A DNA stretch of 10,399 bases from Phocaeicola_A sp963625535. GTDB taxonomy: Bacteria; Bacteroidota; Bacteroidia; Bacteroidales; Bacteroidaceae. A program made the translations under genes and the position numbers. Of the stretch, positions 1 through 5,853 are shown piece after piece (position 1 is the first letter of the stretch; every line of letters begins with the position of its first letter). Under the pieces are notes generated by a model that saw only the letters and a list, made by a program, of their open reading frames with translations, made no database searches and was not told the origin of the DNA. The stretch covers positions 1 through 10,399 of the forward strand of contig CAVFUK010000104.1 of assembly GCA_963625535.1 (NCBI GenBank), read 5' to 3'.

Positions 1-2
1 CC

Positions 3-521
3 AACAAGGAGATAAAGGTAGGACTCTTCGAGAGCCTTATGCCCAATTACCTGGATGGGATGTTGGCGCAAAACGGTGGAGTGACTGTGGCACAGATGTC
101 CGTGTTGATTCGTAAGGATGATATGGACGGAGCCTTGCGGTTGCTGCAGACGTTCCTCGGTACCGTGCCCTACTGCCATGTGACCAATCTGGAGGGACAT
201 TATCAACAGATGCTCTTCATCATCTTCTCGCTACTGACGGCGTATGTGGTGGATGTGGAGGTTCACACTCCAACGGGAAGGGTGGACCTGGTGATGCTGA
301 CTACCACACGTCTCTACCTCATCGAACTGAAGCTGGGAAAAGACGCCCAGACTGCATTGCAGCAAATCAATCTGAAGAATTATGCCCAGCGTTTCGCCCT
401 CTGTGGCAAACCTATCGTGAAGGTTGGTATCAACTTCGATATGGCAAACCGCAATATTAGTGATTGGAAGATTGAAGAAGAGAGGCACAGCGGAAACTCC
501 CATCAAACGGGCTGCCGATGA
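3..521 (+). CDS. AAA-ATPase / PD-(D/E)XK nuclease-like protein, C-terminal part
   Basis: The frame is already open at the window edge, so only the last 172 residues or so are present and the true start lies upstream; the ATG at 39 is internal. The sequence resembles the C-terminal half of the large Bacteroidales family with an N-terminal AAA-ATPase-like domain and a C-terminal nuclease-fold domain (Pfam AAA-ATPase_like plus PDDEXK_9, formerly DUF1703). The nuclease motif looks intact: GRVDLV with Asp at 285-287, then IELKL with Glu at 324-326 and Lys at 330-332, then a Gln-containing helix (ALQQI). The conserved end KPIVKVGINF...DWKIE is also present. The 14 residues after KIE look unlike a usual family ending, so the stop may have been displaced by mutation. 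The biological role of the family is not established; many copies occur per genome. The missing ATPase part cannot be judged here. Confidence 0.85.
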   Translation, partial: NKEIKVGLFESLMPNYLDGMLAQNGGVTVAQMSVLIRKDDMDGALRLLQTFLGTVPYCHVTNLEGHYQQMLFIIFSLLTAYVVDVEVHTPTGRVDLVMLTTTRLYLIELKLGKDAQTALQQINLKNYAQRFALCGKPIVKVGINFDMANRNISDWKIEEERHSGNSHQTGCR

Positions 522-564
522 TTTTGAACCCATGCGCAGCATTGTATTTTTACGGAGTATTTTT

Positions 565-630
565 CCACAAATCACCGAACGAATGCTCCACAAATCACCG
601 AACGAATGCTCCATAAATCACCGAAAAATG
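565..630. repeat. 23-bp tandem repeat, two perfect copies plus one degenerate copy
   Basis: The unit at 565-587 (ccacaaatcaccgaacgaat plus gct) is repeated exactly at 588-610. A third copy begins at 611 (ccataaatcaccgaa) and decays after about 15 bases. The array lies 43 bases after the stop of the nuclease-fold gene and ends 10 bases before the promoter of the next gene. There are no unique spacers, so it is not a CRISPR array, and the unit has no strong internal dyad. Its function is unknown. Confidence 0.9.
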
Positions 631-640
631 ATTGAAGTCG

Positions 641-672
641 TTTGGATAGTATGTTTATGTTCTGTACATTTG
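641..672 (+). promoter_or_regulatory. Bacteroides-type promoter for the HTH gene
   Basis: TTTG at 641-644 and TAcaTTTG at 665-672 are separated by 20 bases. This fits the Bacteroides primary sigma factor consensus (TTTG about 19-21 bases before TAnnTTTG). Transcription would start near 679-680, giving a leader of about 60 nt before the ATG at 740. Confidence 0.65.
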
Positions 673-683
673 CACTCAAAATC

Positions 684-743
684 ATGAAGTTATGGCGAAG
701 TATAAGCAATATTATAGAAAAAGAAAACACCTTTGACCTATGA
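684..743 (+). other. Possible 19-codon leader ORF overlapping the HTH gene start
   Basis: An ATG at 684 opens a 19-residue frame beginning MKLWRSISNI. Its TGA (741-743) overlaps the ATG of the HTH gene (740-742) in an ATGA arrangement typical of translational coupling. A second short frame (ATG 692, TGA 734-736; MAKYKQYYRKRKHL, very basic) lies within it. Neither has a clear ribosome binding site and neither resembles a toxin I know, so chance is a real possibility. Confidence 0.2.
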
Positions 744-1009
744 AAACGATTAAGACTTCTTTTGATGAAATGTTGGAAAATACATCTCCGTCTATTCAGC
801 AAGAGGTATCGTTGGAATTTGAAATATCCAATCGGATATATGAACTTATGAAGGAACATGGATTATCGAAAGTGCAGTTTGCACAATCTTTGGGTAAACG
901 TCCCGGTGAAGTGACAAAGTGGCTGAGTGGTCAGCATAATTTCACCATCAAGACAATATCTTTACTCACATCTTTTTTCGGTGAGCCTCTGATATCCGTT
1001 GATAAGTAG
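740..1009 (+). CDS. Small helix-turn-helix (XRE/HigA-like) DNA-binding protein
   Basis: This complete 89-residue protein has a helical N-terminal stretch (residues 1-40) and a Cro/C1-type helix-turn-helix at about residues 42-64 (LSKVQFAQSL, then KRPGEVTKWLSG). The tail HNFTIKTISLLTSFFGEP is typical of HigA-like antitoxins and solitary XRE regulators in Bacteroidales. It probably binds DNA as a dimer and may repress its own promoter at 641-672. HigA antitoxins are usually paired with an upstream HigB toxin, but here a promoter and a tandem repeat lie upstream and a GSCFA gene lies downstream, so it appears to be an orphan. Codon use is clearly AT-rich (attaagacttcttttgatg near the start), unlike the GC-rich genes that follow, which suggests acquired DNA. 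The ATG at 740 is the only sensible start; the ribosome binding site is weak. Confidence 0.8.
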   Translation: MKTIKTSFDEMLENTSPSIQQEVSLEFEISNRIYELMKEHGLSKVQFAQSLGKRPGEVTKWLSGQHNFTIKTISLLTSFFGEPLISVDK

Positions 1010-1074
1010 AGATTCTCTGAAAGGTAGATGAGAATTATCTCCCCTAAAACCCTCGGCATATAACGGAATGTTTG

Positions 1075-1104
1075 TACTTTTGTCATCCGTAATGGAAGAA
1101 GAGG
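1075..1104 (+). promoter_or_regulatory. Candidate -7 element and ribosome binding site of the GSCFA gene
   Basis: TActTTTG at 1075-1082 fits the Bacteroides -7 consensus, but no TTTG lies at the expected place about 20 bases upstream, so the promoter is incomplete. A purine run at 1094-1104 (ggaagaagagg) just before the ATG at 1106 is one of the better Shine-Dalgarno candidates in the window and supports that start. The rest of 1010-1074 holds only a small palindrome at the preceding stop (AGAGATTCTCT, 1008-1018). Confidence 0.4.
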
Positions 1105-1105
1105 T

Positions 1106-2098
1106 ATGATGAAATTCCGAACAGAAGTGGAACTGCCTACGGGACTGCCGTCCATAGACTTGGGACAGCGACTGCTGATGATGGGCTCGTGCTTTGCCGA
1201 GAACATGGGTGCACTGTTTGCCGAGCGGAAGTTCCGCGTCGACGTCAATCCCTTCGGAATACTCTATAACCCGCTGTCTATCGCCAAAGCGCTGACTCGC
1301 ATGCTCGATGGCAAAGCGTACAAAGCCGAAGAACTCTTCTGCTACCGCGAGCAGTGGCACAGCTATATGCATCACGGCAGCTTCTCCGCTACCACTAAGG
1401 AGGACGCTCTGAACCAAATCAACAGTCGATTGCTGCAAGCATCGAAGACGCTGCCGGAGACAGACTGGTTGATGCTGACCTTCGGCACGGCTTACGTCTA
1501 TCGGCTGAAGAGCACCGGCGAGGTGGTGAGCAACTGCCACCAGTGCCCCGAGCGGGAGTTCCTGCGTGGCCGACTGACGGTGGAGGAAATCGTGACGACC
1601 TATCGACCTTTGATAGAACAGCTGTTGGCCGTCAATGGTAAACTGAAGGTGCTGCTCACCGTCAGCCCTATCCGCCACCTGCGCGACGGACTGCATGCCA
1701 ACCAACTGAGCAAAGCTACGTTGCTGTTGGCCATTGACCGACTAGTGGGGCTCTATCCTGACCGACTCTTCTACTTTCCCTCCTACGAGATAGTGATGGA
1801 CGAGCTGCGCGACTACCGCTTCTATGCCGACGACATGGCGCATCCATCCGCAGTGACGGTGGCCTACCTGTGGGAGTGCATCGAGAAGACTTTCTTCACC
1901 GACGCCACCCGTAAGCTGACGGAGGAGGTGATGGCGGTGACGCGCGACGTGAACCACCGGCCGCTGCATCCCGAGAGCGAGGCATACCGCGCCTTCACAC
2001 AACAGATTATTGATAAAATTGAAATACTTACCAAGAAATGTCCTTACCTGGACTTTCATAAAGAACTGGAACTATGTCATACACGATTGAACAGATAG
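1106..2098 (+). CDS. GSCFA domain protein (SGNH-hydrolase-like)
   Basis: This complete 330-residue protein carries the family-naming motif GSCFAENMG, with GSCFA at residues 27-31, followed by VNPFGILYNPLSI. Further motifs are LTFGTAYVY in the middle, TVSPIRHLRDG, and ADDMAHPS with Asp243 and His246. The family (Pfam GSCFA) is thought to be related to SGNH/GDSL esterases; on that view Ser28 would be the nucleophile and the Asp-x-x-His pair near the C-terminus would complete the site. There is no signal peptide or membrane segment, so it should be cytoplasmic. Its substrate is unknown. The 3' end overlaps the start of murF-alr by 25 nt in another frame, which predicts one transcript and coupled translation and hints at a role tied to cell-wall precursors or envelope acylation. 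A second Met follows at 1109; 1106 is chosen because of the purine-rich site just upstream. Confidence 0.9.
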   Translation: MMKFRTEVELPTGLPSIDLGQRLLMMGSCFAENMGALFAERKFRVDVNPFGILYNPLSIAKALTRMLDGKAYKAEELFCYREQWHSYMHHGSFSATTKEDALNQINSRLLQASKTLPETDWLMLTFGTAYVYRLKSTGEVVSNCHQCPEREFLRGRLTVEEIVTTYRPLIEQLLAVNGKLKVLLTVSPIRHLRDGLHANQLSKATLLLAIDRLVGLYPDRLFYFPSYEIVMDELRDYRFYADDMAHPSAVTVAYLWECIEKTFFTDATRKLTEEVMAVTRDVNHRPLHPESEAYRAFTQQIIDKIEILTKKCPYLDFHKELELCHTRLNR

Positions 2099-4539
2099 TG
2101 CAACTGATAGGGGCGGTGCGTGTAGGTCGCGCCGAGGCCCGCATCGACTGGATACTGACCGATAGTCGGTCACTCTGTTTCCCGGAGGAGACCTTGTTCT
2201 TCGCCCTGGAGACGAAACGTAACGACGGACACAAATATATCGCCGAGCTGCATGAGCAGGGCGTGCACAACTTTGTGGTGAGCAAGCTGCCTGCGGACAT
2301 GGAGAACTATACGGACTGCAACTTCCTGAAGGTGCCCAGCCCATTGAAGGCGATGCAGAAACTGGCGGAACACCACCGGGGTGAGTTCGACATCCCCGTG
2401 ATAGGCGTCACCGGTAGCAACGGCAAGACCATCGTGAAGGAGTGGCTCTACCAACTCATCAGCCCGGATAAGATTATCACCCGCTCGCCCCGTAGCTACA
2501 ACTCGCAGATAGGCGTGCCCCTCTCGGTGTGGCTGATGAACGAAGAGACGCAGCTGGCCATCTTCGAGGCCGGCATCTCCGAGATGGGCGAGATGGATGC
2601 CCTGCGCACCATCATCCAACCGACCATCGGCATCATCACCAACATCGGTGGCGCACACCAGGAGAACTTCCTCTCCCTGCAGGACAAATGCATGGAGAAG
2701 GTGTCCCTCTTCAAGGATTGCGACGTGATAGTCTACAACGGCGACAATGAACTGATAAGCGACTGTGTCTCGAAGACCGTCTTCTCCGCCCGCGAGATAG
2801 CTTGGTCGATGAAGGACGATGAGCGTCCCCTCTTCATCCAGTCCATCCACAAAGGCGAGACGGAGACCATGGTGGAATATCGCTACCTAGGGATGAAGAA
2901 TCAATACACCATACCGTTCATCGACGACGCGTCGGTGGAGAACTCGCTCAACTGCTTGGCCGTCTGCCTCTACCTGATGATAGAGCCCAACGAGATAGCC
3001 CGACGGATGGCTGCCTTGGAGCCCGTGGCCATGCGGCTGGAGGTGAAGGAGGGAAAGAACGGCTGCACGCTCATCAACGACAGCTACAACTCCGACCTGG
3101 CCTCGCTGGACATCGCCCTCGACTTCATGTCGCGCCGGCCCGACTGCAAAGGCCGTAAGCGGACACTCATCCTCTCCGATATACTGGAGACGGGACAGAG
3201 CTCCACACTGCTTTACCGTAAGGTGGCGCAGCTGGCGGAGAGCCGTGGTATAGAGAAGATGATAGGTGTGGGCACAGAGATATCCTCGTGCGCGTCGCGC
3301 TTCCCCATGGAGAAATACTTCTTCCCCAACACTGAGGCGCTGATGGAGTCGGAGGTGTTTGCCGACCTGCGCAACGAGGTGATACTGATAAAGGGCTCGC
3401 GCAACTTCCGCTTCGAGAAGCTGTCCGAGAACCTAGAGTTGAAGGTACACGAGACGATACTGGAGATTAACCTCCATGCTATGGTGGACAACCTCAACTA
3501 CTACCGGGGCCTGCTGAAACCGGAGACCAAGATGGTCTGCATGGTGAAGGCGTCGGCCTATGGAGCCGGCTCGTACGAGGTGGCGAAGACGCTGCAGGAC
3601 CACCGGGTGGACTACCTGGCTGTGGCCGTTGCCGACGAAGGGTCGGACCTGCGTAAGGCGGGCATCACCTCCAACATCATCATCATGGATCCGGAACTGA
3701 CCGCCTTCAAGACGATGTTCGACTATAAGCTGGAGCCGGAAGTGTATAGCTTCCACCTGCTGGATGCCCTCATCAAGGCAGCGGAGAAGGAGGGCGTGAC
3801 AAACTTCCCCATCCACATCAAACTCGACACGGGCATGCATCGACTGGGATTTAGCCACGAAGAGATCCCGGTGCTGATACATCGGTTGAAACAACAGACG
3901 TCCGTCATCCCCAAGTCGGTGTTCTCCCATTTCGTGGGAAGCGACAGTGTGGACTTCGATAGCTTCACTCGCAAGCAGATAGACAGTTTCGTGGCCTCGG
4001 CGGACGAGCTGCAGGCGGCGTTCCCGCACAAGATATTGCGACACATCTGCAACACGGCAGGCATCTCACGCTTCCCCGACGCACAGTTCGACATGGTACG
4101 CCTGGGACTGGGACTCTATGGCGTGAACCCCATCAACAACGAGTTCATCCATCCGGTGAGCACACTGAAGACCACCATCCTGCAGATACACGACGTGCCG
4201 AAGGAGGAGACGGTGGGCTATAGCCGCAAGGGCCGCCTGACGCGTGACTCCCGCATAGCCGCGTTGCCTATCGGCTATGCCGACGGACTGAACCGCCACT
4301 TGGGCAATGGCCATGGCTACTGCCTGGTGAACGGACAGAAGGCTCCCTATGTGGGCAATATCTGTATGGATGTCTGCATGATAGACGTGACGGACATCGA
4401 CTGCAAGGAGGGCGATAAGGCCATCATCTTCGGTCCGGAACTGTCAGTGAGTCAGTTGGCACAGTGGCTCGACACCATTCCTTACGAGATACTGACCGGC
4501 ATCTCGGGTCGGGTGAAACGGGTCTATTTCCAGGACTAA
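2074..4539 (+). CDS. murF-alr: Bifunctional UDP-MurNAc-tripeptide:D-Ala-D-Ala ligase / alanine racemase
   Basis: An 821-residue fusion. Residues 1 to about 450 are MurF, which adds D-Ala-D-Ala to UDP-MurNAc-tripeptide using ATP in the cytoplasm. Visible motifs are the P-loop GVTGSNGKT (111-119, Lys118), SYNSQIGVPLSVW, FEAGISEMGEM, NIGGAHQENF and the C-terminal NDSYNSDLASLD. Residues from about 455 are a PLP-dependent alanine racemase: PLP lysine in MVKASAYGAG (Lys492), HIKLDTGMHRLGF, NTAGISRFP, MVRLGLGLYG, the probable catalytic Tyr716 in VGYSRKG, PIGYADGLNR and VGNICMDVCMIDV. Both active sites look intact. One chain thus makes D-alanine and uses the dipeptide formed from it; the joining ligase Ddl is not in this window. 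The fusion is well known in Bacteroidetes. The ATG lies inside the GSCFA gene and the gene ends 11 bases before a strong hairpin. Confidence 0.95.
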   Translation: MSYTIEQIVQLIGAVRVGRAEARIDWILTDSRSLCFPEETLFFALETKRNDGHKYIAELHEQGVHNFVVSKLPADMENYTDCNFLKVPSPLKAMQKLAEHHRGEFDIPVIGVTGSNGKTIVKEWLYQLISPDKIITRSPRSYNSQIGVPLSVWLMNEETQLAIFEAGISEMGEMDALRTIIQPTIGIITNIGGAHQENFLSLQDKCMEKVSLFKDCDVIVYNGDNELISDCVSKTVFSAREIAWSMKDDERPLFIQSIHKGETETMVEYRYLGMKNQYTIPFIDDASVENSLNCLAVCLYLMIEPNEIARRMAALEPVAMRLEVKEGKNGCTLINDSYNSDLASLDIALDFMSRRPDCKGRKRTLILSDILETGQSSTLLYRKVAQLAESRGIEKMIGVGTEISSCASRFPMEKYFFPNTEALMESEVFADLRNEVILIKGSRNFRFEKLSENLELKVHETILEINLHAMVDNLNYYRGLLKPETKMVCMVKASAYGAGSYEVAKTLQDHRVDYLAVAVADEGSDLRKAGITSNIIIMDPELTAFKTMFDYKLEPEVYSFHLLDALIKAAEKEGVTNFPIHIKLDTGMHRLGFSHEEIPVLIHRLKQQTSVIPKSVFSHFVGSDSVDFDSFTRKQIDSFVASADELQAAFPHKILRHICNTAGISRFPDAQFDMVRLGLGLYGVNPINNEFIHPVSTLKTTILQIHDVPKEETVGYSRKGRLTRDSRIAALPIGYADGLNRHLGNGHGYCLVNGQKAPYVGNICMDVCMIDVTDIDCKEGDKAIIFGPELSVSQLAQWLDTIPYEILTGISGRVKRVYFQD

Positions 4540-4550
4540 GTTACATATAC

Positions 4551-4602
4551 ATATATAAATAGAGAGCGCATATCGTACAATATGCGCTCTCTATTTATAT
4601 AT
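4551..4602. terminator. Bidirectional terminator, perfect 23-bp hairpin
   Basis: Bases 4551-4573 pair perfectly with 4580-4602 around a 6-base loop (cgtaca). The upper stem is GC-rich (agagagcgc) and the lower part is A/T only, so either direction gives a U-rich 3' flank. It sits 11 bases after the murF-alr stop and 15 bases from the oadB stop, between convergent genes. Confidence 0.9.
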
Positions 4603-4617
4603 ATGAGTTCCTATCGA

Positions 4618-5853
4618 TTACTGAAGGAAGGCAATCAGCACACCTGCGGCAACGGCAGAGCCAATCACACCGGAGATGTTGCTGGACATACAGTAGTTGA
4701 GCACGTGGTTCTTCGGGTCGTATTTGGTAGCGATCTCGTTGCAGACACGGCTGGCCATAGGTACGGCACTCAGACCGGTAGCACCAATCAGCGGGTTGAT
4801 CTTCTTCTTGCTGAAGAGGTTCACAACCTTCACGAACATGATACCGCCAGAGATGGAGAGTGCGAAGGCGAGGAATCCGCCGATTACGATGCCGATGGTG
4901 GTCCAGTTGAGGAATGCGTCTACCGTCATGGTGGCACCCACGCAGAGGCCCAGGAAGATGGTGGCGGCGTTCATGATGCTGTTGGCGGCAGCGTCGAACA
5001 GACGGCCAGTGTCGGTACCGATCTCCTTGACGAGGTTACCGAACATCAACATACCAATCAAAGGTACGGCTGTCGGCACGAAGAGAGCCACGATGGTAGT
5101 TACCGCAATCGGGAACACAATCTTCAGCACGCGCAGGTTCTTTATCTCCGTCGTCGAAGGATAGAGCTTCTCCTGCTCCTTCATGTTGATGAGCAGCTCC
5201 TTCTTAGTGCAGAACAGTCTCACCACCAACGGGATGATGACCGGCACCAATGCCATGTAGGAGTAAGCCGCGATGGCGATAGGACCGAGCAAGTGCGGAG
5301 CCAGCTTGATGGTAGTGAAGATGGCGGTAGGACCGTCAGCGCCACCGATGATACCCAGTGAGGCAGCCTCTTTCGGAGTGAATCCCATGAGGATGGCCAC
5401 TATCAGCACGGTGAAGATACCCAGCTGGGCGGCAGCACCGAAGATGGAGAGTCGCAGGTTGCGCAACATCGGACCGAAGTCCGTCAAGGCTCCTACACCC
5501 ATGAAAATCACAGGAGGTAAGAAACCAGTCTTGATCAACATGTAGTAGAGGAAGTTCATCAGGCCCAGGTCGTGTGCAATCTCGTGCAACGGCATCTCCC
5601 AGATGTTCTTCATCACACCGTTGACGCAGACCATGCCGTTCTCGTCGGCCTGTATCACACCCATCTCACCTCCGGGGAAGTTGGCCAGCAACACACCGAA
5701 CGCGATAGGGATGAGCAACAGCGGTTCGTAGTGCTTCTTGATACCAAGGTAGAGCAACACGAACGCAATGGCGTACATTATCAGAAACGACGGGTCAGCA
5801 ATGATGTTGCTGAAAGCCGTCATATCATACAGTTTTGCAAGTATATCTTCCAT
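4618..5853 (-). CDS. oadB: Na+-pumping oxaloacetate decarboxylase, beta subunit
   Basis: This 411-residue, very hydrophobic protein has about nine or more membrane segments. It matches the OadB/MmdB/GcdB family, which decarboxylates carboxybiotin on the alpha subunit and uses the energy to export Na+. Recognisable stretches are EPLLLIPIAFG (43-53), FMGVGALTDFGPML (117-130), the signature GGADGPTAIF (170-179, with the conserved Asp173), AYSYMALVPVI, INPLIGATGLSAVPMASRV (352-370) and SNISGVIGSAVAAG (391-404, with Asn392 in the conserved position). The length is slightly below the roughly 430 residues of the Klebsiella protein, because the loop at about residues 60-100 is shorter and different. 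The ATG overlaps the oadA stop by one base (TAATG), so translation is coupled to oadA. It is the last gene of the operon and ends at the shared hairpin. Confidence 0.93.
   Translation of the reverse strand: MEDILAKLYDMTAFSNIIADPSFLIMYAIAFVLLYLGIKKHYEPLLLIPIAFGVLLANFPGGEMGVIQADENGMVCVNGVMKNIWEMPLHEIAHDLGLMNFLYYMLIKTGFLPPVIFMGVGALTDFGPMLRNLRLSIFGAAAQLGIFTVLIVAILMGFTPKEAASLGIIGGADGPTAIFTTIKLAPHLLGPIAIAAYSYMALVPVIIPLVVRLFCTKKELLINMKEQEKLYPSTTEIKNLRVLKIVFPIAVTTIVALFVPTAVPLIGMLMFGNLVKEIGTDTGRLFDAAANSIMNAATIFLGLCVGATMTVDAFLNWTTIGIVIGGFLAFALSISGGIMFVKVVNLFSKKKINPLIGATGLSAVPMASRVCNEIATKYDPKNHVLNYCMSSNISGVIGSAVAAGVLIAFLQ

Noticed and set aside
565..630. CRISPR-like repeats
   Set aside because: The copies are directly adjacent with no spacers, and there are too few of them.
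4582..5361. A 259-codon plus-strand frame opposite oadB, beginning in the terminator
   Set aside because: It would start inside the hairpin and is rich in His, Glu and Arg from antisense codons; oadB motifs on the other strand explain the region.
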